Part shown: one piece after another, positions 29,088 to 39,685 of the stretch
Position numbering within the stretch: position 1 is the stretch's first letter
Layout of the letters: the number at the start of each line of letters is the position of its first letter
DNA from: Pseudovibrio denitrificans JCM 12308
Lineage (GTDB): Bacteria; Pseudomonadota; Alphaproteobacteria; Rhizobiales; Stappiaceae
NCBI RefSeq assembly: GCF_001310815.1
Contig: NZ_BAZK01000005.1
Span: 248,001-312,000, forward strand
DNA length: 64,000 nt
Direction of reading: 5' to 3'
The notes under the pieces: generated by a model
Database searches by the model: none
What the model was told of the DNA's origin: nothing
Seen by the model: only the letters and a program-made list of their open reading frames with translations
Program-made: the position numbers and the translations under genes

Positions 29088-29716
29088 ATGGTAACGAAGA
29101 CAGACATGAGTGAAGCAGATCTGGACGCCCGCCACGCGGAAAAGATGCGCAAGAAGAAGGCGGCGCGCGACAAGATCATGGCGACGAAAACTATCGAGAA
29201 GGGTTTGCTGATCGTCCATACGGGAAAGGGGAAAGGCAAGTCCACCGCCGGTTTCGGCATGATCTTCCGCAGCTTGGTCATGGACACAAAGTTGCTGTTG
29301 TTCAGTTCGTGAAAGGCCGTTTAGAGACCGGCGAACGCATGGCGCTGGACCGTTTCTCCGATCTTGTCACCATCAAGCGTATGGGTGAAGGCTTTACGTG
29401 GGAAACACAGGACCGCCAGCGGGATATCTCTGCTGCGCGTGCAGCGTGGGATGCGGCGAAAGAGCTTATCAGCTCCCGTGAACACAAGATGGTTTTGCTG
29501 GATGAGCTGAACATTGTATTGCGTTACGAATACATACCGCTTGAAGAGGTGGTTGCGTACCTGCGTGATGAAAAGCCTGAGGATGTTCATGTGGTTATCA
29601 CTGGCCGTAATGCCAAGGAGGAGCTGATCGAGATTGCGGATCTCGTGACCGAGATGGGGCAGATCAAGCATCCGTTCCGCTCTGGCGTGAAGCCGCAGGA
29701 AGGGATTGAGTTTTAA
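29088..29716 (+). pseudogene. cobO: corrinoid adenosyltransferase, frameshifted
   Basis: Transfers the adenosyl group of ATP to cob(I)yrinic acid a,c-diamide. After a basic N-terminal arm (EKMRKKKAARDK) the P-loop region reads LIVHTGKGKGKSTAGFG, then FRSL. One G is missing at 29275-29276; the next frame continues with the expected VQFVKGRLETGERMAL and ends normally with DLVTEMGQIKHPF. Repaired length is 209, normal for the family. It follows cobN by one base and precedes cobQ by three, in the cob operon. Probably a sequence error. Confidence 0.92.
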
Positions 29717-29719
29717 GTC

Positions 29720-31198
29720 GTGCTGTCACCAGATAAGAGAATAAGAAAACCAGCCCTGATGATACAGGGCACGGGTTCCAACGTGGGCAAAAGCGTTCTT
29801 GTGGCCGGACTGGCCCGCGCTTTCACGCGTCGTGGCCTTTCCGTTCAGCCGTTCAAACCGCAAAACATGTCTAACAACGCCGCCGTGACCGCTGATGGCG
29901 GGGAAATCGGGCGTGCGCAGGCGCTGCAGGCGCGTGGCGCCAAAGTTGCAACAAGCGTGCATATGAACCCTGTGCTGCTGAAGCCAGAAAGCGACAGTGG
30001 CTCTCAGGTGATTGTACAGGGTAAGCGGTTTGGAACGTTGCGCGGTGCGGAGTTTGGTCGGCAAAAAGGTACGCTTATCCAGTATGTTGTGGAGAGTTTT
30101 GCTGAAGTTGAATCAAAGGCGGATCTGGTTCTGGTGGAAGGGGCCGGTTCACCTGCGGAGATCAACCTTCGCAGCGGGGATATCGCCAATATGGGGTTCG
30201 CGGAGACTGCTGATATTCCGGTGGTGTTGTGCGGGGATATCGACCGCGGCGGCGTTATTGCCTCGCTGGTGGGCACGCATGCGGTGTTGGTGCCTGATGA
30301 GACGAAACGCATAAAGTCGTTTTTGATCAATAAGTTTAGGGGTGAACCCTCACTGTTTGATTCAGGCGTAACGGCTATTGAAGATAAAACCGGCTGGCCC
30401 TGCAACGGCGTGGTGCCATGGTTCCCGCAAGTGATGGACCTGCCTGCTGAAGATGCGCTGGACCTTTCAGAGAGTACCAGTCGCGGCAAGCTGAAGGTTG
30501 TCGTTCCCGTCATCAGCCGTATTGCCAACTTTGATGACCTGGACCCGCTTCGAATGGAAGCCGATGTTTCGCTGGAGTTTGTGCTGCCGGGCGAGGTGTT
30601 GCCAGCTGATGCGGATGTGGTTTTGCTGCCGGGCACCAAGTCCACCATCGGCGATCTGGCCTTCTTCCGGGCTCAGGGGTGGGACATTGATCTTTACGCC
30701 CATGTTCGTCGTGGCGGTCAGGTGCTTGGCATTTGCGGTGGCTATCAGATGCTGGGCAAGACCATAGCTGATCCGGAAGGGATTGAAGGTGAGTCGGGGT
30801 CTATTGATGGTCTTGGTTTGTTGGACGTAGAGACGGTTCTGACACCTCACAAGGAAACCACAGAGAAGACCGGGCGGCATATTCCAAGCGGTGAAGCTGT
30901 GACCGGCTACGAGATCCATGTGGGGTGGACATCTGGGCCTGACTGTGCGCGGCCTTTTGTTGATCTGGGTGATCATGTGGATGGTGCGATCTCGAAAGAC
31001 GGCCTGATTTCAGGTTGTTACATGCATGGCATCTTTGGCTCTGATGCGTTTCGAGCTGCTTTCCTGAAGGGCTTCGGTGCTGCCTCGCAGTTGGGCTATG
31101 AGCACCGCGTGGAGCAAGCTCTCGACGCGTTGGCAGACCATCTGGAAAAGCACCTTGATCTGGATGCGCTTTGGGAGATTGCTCAGTCGCGGGTTTAG
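29720..31198 (+). CDS. cobQ: cobyric acid synthase
   Basis: A 492-residue glutamine-dependent amidotransferase that amidates four side chains of adenosylcobyrinic acid a,c-diamide. The N-terminal ATPase part has [18 protein letters not shown] and [11 protein letters not shown]; the C-terminal GATase part has the Cys in [12 protein letters not shown] and the His in YMHGIFGSD. The start is GTG at 29720; the ATG at 29759 would remove part of the first strand. Last plus-strand gene of the cob operon. Its stop overlaps that of the convergent cobD by four bases. Confidence 0.95.
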   Translation: MLSPDKRIRKPALMIQGTGSNVGKSVLVAGLARAFTRRGLSVQPFKPQNMSNNAAVTADGGEIGRAQALQARGAKVATSVHMNPVLLKPESDSGSQVIVQGKRFGTLRGAEFGRQKGTLIQYVVESFAEVESKADLVLVEGAGSPAEINLRSGDIANMGFAETADIPVVLCGDIDRGGVIASLVGTHAVLVPDETKRIKSFLINKFRGEPSLFDSGVTAIEDKTGWPCNGVVPWFPQVMDLPAEDALDLSESTSRGKLKVVVPVISRIANFDDLDPLRMEADVSLEFVLPGEVLPADADVVLLPGTKSTIGDLAFFRAQGWDIDLYAHVRRGGQVLGICGGYQMLGKTIADPEGIEGESGSIDGLGLLDVETVLTPHKETTEKTGRHIPSGEAVTGYEIHVGWTSGPDCARPFVDLGDHVDGAISKDGLISGCYMHGIFGSDAFRAAFLKGFGAASQLGYEHRVEQALDALADHLEKHLDLDALWEIAQSRV

Positions 31199-32165
31199 AT
31201 GAACCACGCGACAGTGGCGATGAGTAGAGCAAGCAGGGCACAGGAGATACCCATGAGTTTCAATGAGCCATCGATATCATCTGCATCTGCTGCTTTACGG
31301 CCACTGGCGTTCATGAAGGGATCTTCCACGCGGTACTCTGCATATTGGCGGGGGCCTGCAAGGGCGATGCCCAGTGCTCCAGCCATAGCCGCTTCTGGCC
31401 AGCCAGCATTGGGGGAGCGATGGTTCTTCGCTTCTCTCATAATGGTGGTGAAGGCAGCTTTGTAATGACGGCCTGAGATGAATGCAGAAATCACAATTAG
31501 CAGGCCGGAAAGGCGTGAGGCGGGCAGGTTGATCAGGTCATCAAATCGGGCTGAGGCCCAGCCAAAGTCTTCATAGGTTTCGTTTTTATGGCCGATCATG
31601 CTGTCAGCGGTGTTGACGGCTTTGTAGATGAGTAGACCCGGCAGCCTAACACGGCGAACCAGAAAATGGGTGCGACAACACCATCTGAGAAGTTTTCGGA
31701 ACACGATTCAATCGCTGCTCTGCTGACGCCAGCTTCATCCAGATAATCCGGATTGCGACCGACGATCATAGAGACCTGCTTGCGGGCGTTATCCAGACCG
31801 GAGTATCTCAGTGCATCGCGCACTCTGGCGACATGTTCGTAGAGACTCTTCTGAGCGATCAGCGTCATGCCGATCAAGGCCAGCAGGATGTTGCCCACGA
31901 AGCTTCCCTCCAAAGTCGTTTGGAGGAGGGTGCCTATGATACCTGCAGTGGCAACCAGGCTTAGAAGTGTTCTGACGCCATTCACTTTGCGTCGTTTTGC
32001 CGAGAAACTTGTTTTGTTGTACCAGCTTTCCAATAGGGAAATTTGCTTGCCAAACAACGTGACCGGATGCGGAAGTCTGGACCAGAACCAGTTTGGGTCA
32101 CCAATCACGGCATCCAGCAGGATCGCAAGCAGAACGATCCAAAGCGTATCCTCAAAGAACAGCAT
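31195..32165 (-). pseudogene. cobD: adenosylcobinamide-phosphate synthase, frameshifted
   Basis: A CbiB/CobD-type integral membrane protein that attaches (R)-1-amino-2-propanol phosphate to adenosylcobyric acid. It opens with LDAVIGDPNWFWSRLPHPV and has several membrane helices; ESCSENFSDGVVAPIFWFAV is the conserved core. One base is lost near 31645, after AVLG; the adjacent frame continues LLIYKAVNTADSMIGHK and RSPNAGWPEAAMAGALG. Repaired length is 323, as expected. It overlaps the end of cobC by 14 bases. Likely intact in the organism. Confidence 0.93.
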
Positions 32166-33174
32166 GGTTTTCGATCGCTGACAGAGACTGTTTCAGTGCA
32201 ACTGTTAACCTCTGCCGGGCGGCTTTGTCGGCGGGTAAGCCGAGGCGCATCCAGCTTGGAGAGTAGTCAAATATGCGGGTCCAGATGTGCTGCTTTGCCA
32301 GTGCTTTATGCAATGCGTGTGCGTTTGGGTGGTCGATCAGGATGTAAAGATCTGTTTGGCCAACAATTGGCAGGTTCAGCTGTTGCAGAGATGTGCTAAA
32401 GAGCTGCATTTCTGTCTTCAGGAAGGTGCGCATTTCGTCTTGCCAGCGCAGGTCGGAAAGGGCTGCGCTGCCGATATCCAGTGCGGGACCGGAGACGGCC
32501 CAGCTGCCAAGCTGGCTTTGCAGTTTTGCTGTTATCGCTTTTGGGCCAATCAGAAAGCCCAGACGGACACCGGCGAGGCCGAAGAATTTGCCGAAGCTGC
32601 GCAGGACAAGGATTGGCTGGTCATCCAGCTCCGGAATGATTGAGGCATCCGGGTAAAGGTCCATAAACGCTTCATCGACAATCAGATAACCGCCTGCCTT
32701 TTGCTGGTTTTCTGCCAGCTGAAGGAGTTCTTCTTTTGTGAAGATATGGCCATTGGGATTGTTCGGGTTCACCAGCAACAGATGCTGGGTCGAAGCCTTG
32801 TGAGCCTCTGATGCGGAAATTTTTCGGACTTCAGCGCCGGCCTGTTTCCAGCTTTCTTCGTGAGAAGAATAGGTGGGGCTGACGATTGAGATGGAAGAGT
32901 TTGCGCCAAGCAGAGATGGGAGGGCGGTGATGATCGCCTGTGTTCCCGGTGCTGCTGTGATGCCGCTCTGCGATGGGACGCGGTAAGCTGTTCTTGCGGC
33001 TTCCAGAAGAGCGGTTTCAGCACCCTCCGTTGGCAGCTCTGTCAGGCCGCGCAAGGTGATGTGTTCTGCTGCGGGATAGGCCACGGGGTTGATGCCGGTG
33101 GAGAGGTCCAGCCAGTCCTCAGGCGTACCTCCAAACTGGGCGATTGCCTTAGAAAGATCTCCACCGTGTTGCAT
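32152..33174 (-). CDS. cobC: L-threonine-O-3-phosphate decarboxylase
   Basis: A 340-residue PLP enzyme of the class I/II aminotransferase fold that makes (R)-1-amino-2-propanol phosphate for the cobalamin side chain. The start MQHGGDLSKAIAQFGG and LDLSTGINPVAYP are typical of CobC; the PLP lysine is in VLRSFGKFFGLAGVRLG. A longer reading from 33306 adds 44 unrelated residues. It is upstream of cobD, supplying the CobD substrate, and the pair is convergent to the riboswitch-controlled operon, so it is not under that riboswitch. Confidence 0.94.
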   Translation of the reverse strand: MQHGGDLSKAIAQFGGTPEDWLDLSTGINPVAYPAAEHITLRGLTELPTEGAETALLEAARTAYRVPSQSGITAAPGTQAIITALPSLLGANSSISIVSPTYSSHEESWKQAGAEVRKISASEAHKASTQHLLLVNPNNPNGHIFTKEELLQLAENQQKAGGYLIVDEAFMDLYPDASIIPELDDQPILVLRSFGKFFGLAGVRLGFLIGPKAITAKLQSQLGSWAVSGPALDIGSAALSDLRWQDEMRTFLKTEMQLFSTSLQQLNLPIVGQTDLYILIDHPNAHALHKALAKQHIWTRIFDYSPSWMRLGLPADKAARQRLTVALKQSLSAIENHAVL

Positions 33175-33259
33175 TGGTCGTACCCCGCTCAAACTTGCTC
33201 GTCTGTTGTAACGGGGTGCCCTTGTGAATGCTATGAATCGTTGCGGAATTCTGCCGGTT

Positions 33260-34429
33260 TCAACAGGTGTTGGCAGCAGATACTCCCATTGGTTCATAGC
33301 CATCAACGCGATTGGTCTTGTTGATGTCGCCGCCAGCCCATTCCAGCACTTTGGGGTCCATGGTTTTGTACCAGAGGGAGGGGATTGCAGCTAAAGCGAA
33401 GCAGCCGGGATATCCGCTTGGCAGGCTGGGCAGATCAGGGAAGTTTCGCAGCGTTTGGTAGGGGCGCAGCGGATTGGCGTGATGGTCTGAATGGCGTTGC
33501 AGATGGAAGGTGCTGAGGTTTGAAAAAATGTGGTTGGTGTTCCATGAGTGGCGTGGCTGGCAGCGCTCATACTTGCCGTTTTCATCCTTCTGGCGCAGCA
33601 GGCCGTAGTGTTCCACATAGTTGGCCTGTGTGAGGCCATACCAGGCTACAACACTTTGAATAACCAGCAAGAACAGGACCTTCCAGCCGAACAGCGCTGT
33701 GCAGATGGCAAAGACAATCAGGGTGATGACATAGCCTTGCAGGATGTCGTTCTGGAGCGAGAATGTGCTGAGGCTTTTACGATTGAGACGAGCCTTTTCG
33801 TTCTGCCAGCCTCTCACAAACGCGCCCGGGATTTCTCGCAGGGCAAAGGCGTAGATGCTTTCTCCCATGCGTGCGCTTGCTGGATCTTCCGGTGTTGCCA
33901 CATGCACGTGGTGGCCGCGGTTATGTTCTATGCAGAAATGGCCATACCCAACCACGGCCAGTGCCAGTTTGGCCAGCCATTGATCTGTCTTGTTGGTTTT
34001 ATGGCCAAGCTCATGAGCCAGCATTATTGTGCCAGAGCCAAACAGCCCTTTGCCAAAGGCGAAGAGGACAATGAGCCAGAGTGGAAGATCGTAGGTGCCA
34101 ACAAGCCAGACGCCCGCAAACAGGTTGATCCATGCATATGGCACCAGCCAGCGGACAAGGCGACTGTAATACGGATCTTCCGCCATTTGGGCGAGTACGT
34201 CATCGGGTGGATTGTAAGGATCTTCGCCGATTAAGGCGTCCAGACCCGGGATTACGATGAAGAAATAAATGAGAGGGATGAAGAGCGTTGCGGTGGCCAG
34301 CGTGTAGGCATAGAGCGCAACTGTGATCAGTGTGACGCTGCTGCTGGCATAGGCAATCAGCCAGTAATAGCGCTTTGCGTCCTTATATGTGGTGATGTTG
34401 CCTGCTTGATCCCGTGTTTTGAAAACCAT
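33260..34429 (-). CDS. alkB: alkane 1-monooxygenase (AlkB type)
   Basis: A 389-residue integral membrane di-iron enzyme that hydroxylates the end of medium-chain alkanes using rubredoxin as electron donor. All His motifs are present: HELGHKTNK, EHNRGHHVHVATPEDPAS, LQRHSDHHANP and NYVEHYGLL. About six membrane helices. No rubredoxin gene is adjacent. A perfect TACCTTA/TAAGGTA dyad lies about 24-40 bases upstream of the start, an operator candidate. Full length and unbroken. Confidence 0.94.
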   Translation of the reverse strand: MVFKTRDQAGNITTYKDAKRYYWLIAYASSSVTLITVALYAYTLATATLFIPLIYFFIVIPGLDALIGEDPYNPPDDVLAQMAEDPYYSRLVRWLVPYAWINLFAGVWLVGTYDLPLWLIVLFAFGKGLFGSGTIMLAHELGHKTNKTDQWLAKLALAVVGYGHFCIEHNRGHHVHVATPEDPASARMGESIYAFALREIPGAFVRGWQNEKARLNRKSLSTFSLQNDILQGYVITLIVFAICTALFGWKVLFLLVIQSVVAWYGLTQANYVEHYGLLRQKDENGKYERCQPRHSWNTNHIFSNLSTFHLQRHSDHHANPLRPYQTLRNFPDLPSLPSGYPGCFALAAIPSLWYKTMDPKVLEWAGGDINKTNRVDGYEPMGVSAANTC

Positions 34430-34452
34430 CGCTCCCTCCCAGATGCTAGGTT

Positions 34453-34469
34453 TACCTTAGGGTAAGGTA
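34453..34469. promoter_or_regulatory. palindromic operator candidate of alkB
   Basis: TACCTTA (34453-34459), spacer GGG, TAAGGTA (34463-34469). Perfect 7-bp arms just upstream of the alkB start. The regulator is not identified in the window. Confidence 0.55.
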
Positions 34470-34524
34470 GCAGCTTTTTGGGTAAAGCGAAACTGTGTTG
34501 TTTGGCGAGAGGGATTGGCGCTGA

Positions 34525-35368
34525 TTACGCGACAGGTTCTTCTTCAACCGCTGCCGGTTTGATGATGTCGTCCATCGGCAGGGTCTTGGACCACGTTTTG
34601 TAGCGCTTTTCCAGTTCGTCGTAGTTTTCTTCGCAGCCCACGCGGAAATCAGGAAAATTGGGACCGCGCAGCCATTCGCCCCGTGCGTTTCCCTTCAGCA
34701 TCCAGCCATTGCCAGAGGAGAGGAAAAGGGTGGTGTTGAGGCTGAGGGCCTTGAACAGCTTGCGGGTGGCGACACCATGTTTTTTCAAGATGACATCCAG
34801 CTTGATAGCTTTGATCTTCCATGGTGTCAGCTTGATTGGTGCAGGCTTGCCGGCTTCAACAACAGGAATAACCTCCGGCAGTTCCAGCCGTTCAAGGGGA
34901 TAGAACTCCTTGAAGTTGCCAGCAGGTGACGCGCGGTCCGGGTTTGGCAGTTTGGGGCGATACCAGTTGACGGTGCTTGGGCTTTTGGAGGTTTCGCTCT
35001 CAATCTCAATGATTTGCAGCTGCAAAATGTTGCAGACAGGCTGGAAATCCAGATTTGAGCCTTTCGGGATCAGGATCGCTCTGCAATCCGGGCCGGGTTT
35101 ATCGGCCTGATAGGCCGTTTCAGCGGACTGTGAGATGACTTTGGCATTGAGACGCAGTTTGGCTTCTATGCCGACTTGAAAGCCATCTGACTTTCTGACG
35201 AGAAGGATATCCCAATTGCCCCATTCAGTAGGCGATCCATTCCTCTGGTAGTTTGCTGATGAAATGGGCGCACATCTCGTTTTCTGAGGCAAACTCCGCC
35301 TTGCGCCGCCTCTTTTTTCGGCGTGCGGGTGCAGAGCGTTTTTTTGATGTGTCAGTTATATCGCTCAT
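34525..35368 (-). pseudogene. PD-(D/E)XK nuclease-like protein, frameshifted
   Basis: From the ATG at 35368 the product starts with a strongly basic, nuclear-localization-like region (KKRSAPARRKKRRRK) and reads LPEEWIAY, where TGA intervenes near 35226. The adjacent frame continues TEWGNWDILLVRKSDGF and VGIEAKLRLNAKV to a normal end at 34525. Two bases (one AC unit) appear lost; the repaired length is 281. WD-X11-EAK has the spacing of a PD-(D/E)XK nuclease-fold core, as in restriction-like or VRR-type proteins, but catalysis is unproven. The C-terminal half (residues 180-260) resembles no domain I know. Possibly phage-derived. Confidence 0.6.
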
Positions 35369-35497
35369 AGAAAGCTGCCCCTTAAATCAGCCGTGCTGCA
35401 ATCGCATGCCACTTGAGTTTAATTGGCAAATGCTTGCGCGGAAACGCAGAGTACCGGGTACTGCACAGGTTCTGTGGTGTTTGAGGTCGTGAAGGGG

Positions 35498-36471
35498 ATG
35501 GATGTGCTGCGAATTCTGAAAGGTCCGATTTGGGCTGTTGATGCATTGATGGGGCAGAAGTCCTTTAAAAAGAACCCGATTATCGGCAGTCGCTGGCTGA
35601 ATGAGCGCGGGTTCTATCTCAAACGCGTTGCCTGGGCGGAGCGGATGGCGGCGCTGCGCCGGAGGCAAATGGCGCATTACCTGACTGATGAAGACCGGGC
35701 GTTCTTCCATCGCAATGGCTATCTGGTGAAAGAGAACTTTCTGCCTTCTGACGTTTTGAAACAGGTTCAGGACGAGATTGCCACTCGCGAATTTGCTGCA
35801 AGTGAGATGCGGCAGGGAAAAACGGTGACGCGATTTATCGGGTTGCCGCCTTCAGTTTTGAAGGATTTGCCGGGCTTGCAGCAGGTAGTGCATGATCCGT
35901 TCCTGCAAAAGGCAATGCGCTATGTGGCCTCTTACAATGCAGATCCAATCCTGTTTTTGCATGCGGTTTTGTGGGATCTGGACAAAACGCAGAAAGACCC
36001 GCAGACGGATTTTCACATTGATACCTTCCATGCCACATCCAAATGCTGGCTGTTCTTAAAGGATGTGGAGGCCGAAGACGGGCCGTTTCATTATGTGCCG
36101 GGCTCTCATCGCTATACGCCCGAGCGGCGGGAGTGGGAGTTTGATCAGAGCTTGATGCGGTTCATCATAGTGATGGCATGCATGCAGCGGGCTCATTCCG
36201 TGCAAGTGAAAAGACGATCCGCAAGTTGGGATACGGTGAGCCTGTGAGTTTTGCGGTGCCAGCTAACACGCTGGTGATCGCGGATACGCATGGCTTTCAT
36301 CGCCGGGGCATTGCTACACGCCCGGGTGTTCGTCTTGGTCTCTTCGGAGATCTGCGCCGCTCACCGTACTTTCCATGGTCAGGGCTGGACGCGCGCTCAC
36401 TGCCGGGCATCAAGCAGGCAATCGGAGATTTATACGGCTTATCTGAATTTCAGAAGCAAACTGACGGGTAA
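35498..36471 (+). pseudogene. phytanoyl-CoA dioxygenase family protein, frameshifted
   Basis: A PhyH-type Fe(II)/2-oxoglutarate dioxygenase. Visible parts are DEDRAFFHRNGYLVKENFLP near residue 75, the iron ligands in DFHIDTFHATSKCW (HXD) and GPFHYVPGSHRYTPER. After about 36148 one base is missing; the next frame continues HAAGSFRASE and GFHRRGIATRPGVRLGLFG, which supplies the distal His and the Arg binding 2-oxoglutarate. Repaired length is about 324. The start is uncertain: ATG at 35498 or GTG at 35504 after AAGGGG. Substrate unknown; the neighbouring alkB does not decide it. Confidence 0.8.
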
Positions 36472-36597
36472 ATCCAGCCACCATCAGGAGGTCGGACACG
36501 TAAAGATCGACGCGCCGCCGGTGTTGTGAGAGGGCGAGCGACATTGTTCGCGCAGAGCGCGCTGATTAGCCAAACTATCGATGTCAGGAAAGAAAAG

Positions 36598-36671
36598 TGG
36601 AGGCCTCTGCCGGAATCGAACCGGCGTACACGGATTTGCAATCCGCTGCGTCACCACTCCGCCAAGAGGCC
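36598..36671 (-). tRNA. tRNA-Cys (GCA)
   Basis: 74 bases including encoded CCA. The minus strand starts GGCCTCTTGGCGGAGTGG; the anticodon loop TTGCAAA gives anticodon GCA; T-loop TTCGAAT; acceptor AGAGGCC with T discriminator. Confidence 0.96.
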
Positions 36672-36972
36672 CCGTGTGGTGTGAGAGGGCTTTTCTGATA
36701 TTTGGGGCGGATAGTCAAGCAGGCAATTTCAATTCTGGTATCACTCTTGTGTAAAAGACCGAAATCTATGGGGTTTACCTGAGTTCATGAATTTCTGAGT
36801 TGCACATGACCTTCGTCAAATTTCTTCGAAAAAGCTCATATTTGCATTGCAAAATTGAAAAATGGAAAAACAACAGAGGGTACTGTTTATTTTTACGGAT
36901 GTGGCAGCTTGTGTTTGTGAAGCATGAGCGATATTTCTCAGCCAAAGAATCTTGCGAGACAGTGAGGACAGG
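36672..36972. other. AT-rich spacer upstream of the methyltransferase gene
   Basis: About 300 bases without a gene. AT-rich, with a perfect short dyad TTTGC-ATT-GCAAA at 36841-36853. A promoter for the following gene is likely here; GAGG lies ten bases before its ATG. Confidence 0.4.
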
Positions 36973-37632
36973 ATGGTCAACTTCGCGGAACAAAGAACAC
37001 TGATGGTCGATAATCAGCTGCGGACCAATGATATTACAGACCTGCGCATTATTGGTGCGATGGGGAAGGTGCCTCGCGAAAAGTTCGTTCCGGAAAACCA
37101 GCAGGAGTTGGCTTACATCGATGAAGATGTATCCGTAGATGAAAACGGTGAGCGCAAAATGCTCAAGCCGCACATCTTTGGCCGTCTTGTTCAGCTGGCT
37201 GACATTACAGACAAGGACGTTGTTCTGGTTGTTGGTGCTGCTTCCGGTTATGGCGTAGCGGTTGTTTCTTACCTTGCTGAATCCGTTGTTGGTCTTGAGG
37301 TTGATGTGGCGCTTTCAGAAGCTGCCTCTGCGAATCTTGAGCGGCTGGGTATTGAAAACGCAGCGGTGATTGATGGCGATCTGGCGAAGGGCTATGCGGC
37401 TGACGCGCCTTATGATGTTATTCTGGTCAACGGTTCTGTTGAGCAGCTGCCGGAAGCTTTGACTGCGCAGATGAAAGACGAAGGTCGTCTGGTTGTAGTT
37501 GAAGGTGAAAGCAATGCAGGCGTTGCGAAGCTTTACACCAAGTCCGGCGGTAATGTGAGCTCACGCTTCGCATTTAACGCGCATGCAAGTGCACTGCCAG
37601 GTTTTGAGAAGCCAGAAGTCTTTGAATTTTAA
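36973..37632 (+). CDS. protein-L-isoaspartate O-methyltransferase family protein
   Basis: A 219-residue SAM-dependent methyltransferase-fold protein. It starts MVNFAEQRTLMVDNQLRTND, with MGKVPREKFVPE and VVGAASGYGVAVVSYLAE (the SAM-binding loop), as in the PCMT family. In canonical PCMT the loop is GXGXGY with a charged, repair-specific site; here it reads GAASGYG and the catalytic segment is less conserved, so true isoaspartate repair is uncertain. In alphaproteobacteria this paralogue commonly stands just upstream of tolC, as here, although a terminator separates the two genes. Confidence 0.85.
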   Translation: MVNFAEQRTLMVDNQLRTNDITDLRIIGAMGKVPREKFVPENQQELAYIDEDVSVDENGERKMLKPHIFGRLVQLADITDKDVVLVVGAASGYGVAVVSYLAESVVGLEVDVALSEAASANLERLGIENAAVIDGDLAKGYAADAPYDVILVNGSVEQLPEALTAQMKDEGRLVVVEGESNAGVAKLYTKSGGNVSSRFAFNAHASALPGFEKPEVFEF

Positions 37633-37660
37633 TCGACTTCACGCTTAGTGAGTTGAAATG

Positions 37661-37687
37661 AGGCGAGGGGAGACCTTCGCCTTTTTT
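37661..37687 (+). terminator. intrinsic terminator after the methyltransferase gene
   Basis: AGGCGAGGG (37661-37669) pairs with CCTTCGCCT (37674-37682) with one G-T pair, followed by a T-run. Confidence 0.85.
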
Positions 37688-38093
37688 GTTTTTCTGTGAA
37701 AAGTTGAAATGAGTTTACCTTTTCGTGACGTGAATTACAGTTTTCTGGTCACGCAGGTTTAAAGCACTCCCAACTCCGGTGGGGTAAAATAGGAACTGCG
37801 GGTTGCTGCTGCCATTTGCTTTGGTGATGTAGAGATATCCACGTCTCAATCATTGGGCGAAAAAACGGTAGTAAAATCTTAATGGTTCTATTAGTGTGCC
37901 TCCGGGGAATGATATTCTGCATTCGGGCTAGTTAGATTTCTGGATAAGATGTTGCTGGTTCGTCGCAGTATTTATTTTTTTTTCCAAAATCGGTTTGATC
38001 GCCGGTTTCGGAAAACGCCGAATAAGTTATACCTTTCGGCGAACGTGTTGGGTTTGCGGTTCGTAAGATTGACCCTTGTTTGAGGCATTAAAA
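37688..38093. other. tolC promoter region
   Basis: About 400 bases without a gene. It holds several weak hairpins (for example TTCGG...CCGAA near 38007-38022) and a long T-run near 37975. No specific binding site was recognised. A GAGG ribosome site stands about 11 bases before the tolC GTG. Confidence 0.4.
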
Positions 38094-39463
38094 GTGGTTT
38101 CTCGAAAAACGTTAGCGGGTGCAGTTGCAGTAGTCGGCTTGCTTGTAAGTGCTCAAGCGCGAATGCTCTCTCTATTAAAGAGGCATTAGCTGCCACCTAT
38201 CAGAATAACCCGACATTGAACGCATCACGCGCGCAGCTTCGTGCGACAGATGAAGGCGTGCCGCAGGCATTATCCGGATGGCGTCCGACCATTATTGGTA
38301 GCGGTCAATATGGCTATCAGTGGCAAGATACAAACGGAACTAACAGAAACCGTAACGAAGCTACGCTTTCGTTGCAGGCGACGCAGCCGTTGTTCCGTGG
38401 TTTCCGGACAGTGAACTCCACGCGTCAGGCTGAATCTATTGTTCGTGCTCAGCGTGAAGATTTGCGTTTTGCAGAACAGACTGCTCTGTTTCAGGCTGCA
38501 ACAGCCTATATGGATGTTATTCGCGACACCGCGCTTGTTTCTTTGCGCCGGAGCGACTTGAAGTTCCAGGAAGAGCAAGTTCGTGCCTCCAAAGACCGCT
38601 TCAATGTGGGTGAGGGCACACGTACTGATGTTTCTCAGGCTGAATCCGGTCGTGCTCGTGCGCAGTCTGCGCTGAACACTTCTCTGGCAAACCTGAACAC
38701 AAGCCGTGCTATTTTCCGTCAGGTGATCGGCATTGATCCGAAAAACCTGAGTGCGCGCACCAATATCACCAGCTTGCTACCGAAGACTGTTTCTTCAGCG
38801 ATCTCTATTGGTCAGGAAGAGCATCCTTCTATTCAGTCTTCTCAGTTCATGGTTGATGCAGCGCAGTTCGCTGTGAAAACCGCTGAGGGTGTTTTGCTTC
38901 CTTCCGCAGATGTTCAGGGTACGTTGTCTTACAATGACAACTCTCTTCCTGGTGTGAGCGGTGGTGGTATCACCAAGTCTGCTTCCATCTTCGGTCGTGT
39001 GACTGTGCCAATCTACCAGAGTGGCAGTGAGTACTCAGTTGTTCGTCAGGCAAAAGAAGATCTGGGTCGCACCGAGATCCTCGTTGATGTCTCCCGCGAT
39101 AGCATTCGCGCACAGGCAATTTCTTCCTGGGGGCAGCTGAATGCGTCCATCGCATCTATTACAGCAGCTGAAGCGCAGGTTGCTGCGGCTCGTCTGGCTC
39201 TGGAAGGTGTGATTGAAGAGCAGCGCGTTGGTCAGCGTACCACGCTCGATGTTCTGGACACTCAGAGTGATCTGGTTGATGCGCGTGTGACACTCGTGAC
39301 CGCACAGCGTGATCGGGTTGTGGCAGCTTATGCTGTTCTTTCCTCTATCGGTCGTCTGGACTACGACAATCTCGGCCTGACCGGTGCGCGTTATGATCCA
39401 ACTGAACACTACCGCCTGGTACGTGATAAGTGGATTGGTCTGCGGACCCCGGATGGACGTTAA
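38094..39463 (+). pseudogene. tolC: TolC-family outer-membrane efflux protein, frameshifted
   Basis: The outer-membrane channel for type I secretion and multidrug efflux. It starts at GTG 38094 with a signal peptide (VVSRKTLAGAVAVVGLLVSA); in the GCGCG run at 38157-38161 a base is lost, and the next frame continues NALSIKEALAATYQNNPTLN, the normal mature TolC start, through the helical barrel repeats (ATQPLFRGFRT, QEEQVRASKDRFNVGEGTRT) to VLDTQSDLVDARVTLV. Repaired length is 456. Followed by a terminator. The reading frame that starts only at 38216 would lack the signal peptide. Probably intact in nature. Confidence 0.92.
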
Positions 39464-39491
39464 GTTCCTCTGATAAAACGAAATTTTGAAG

Positions 39492-39518
39492 AAGGGAGCC
39501 GGTTGAGCTCCCTTTTTT
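39492..39518 (+). terminator. intrinsic terminator of tolC
   Basis: AAGGGAGC (39492-39499) pairs with GCTCCCTT (39507-39514), then T to 39518. Confidence 0.88.
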
Positions 39519-39685
39519 GTTGCCCGGATTTGCAAGGGTACCAGTTTTCCTTGTGGGAATTGGCGTTTTGCCCGTTCTGTGGCTGTCAGGTGAGGCGGCT
39601 TTTCTCTTATATTTGAGTAAGTATTTATTAATGAACTGAGTCGGAAAGCCGGCGGATTAGACGCGTTTAGAAGTGGAGTACATAC

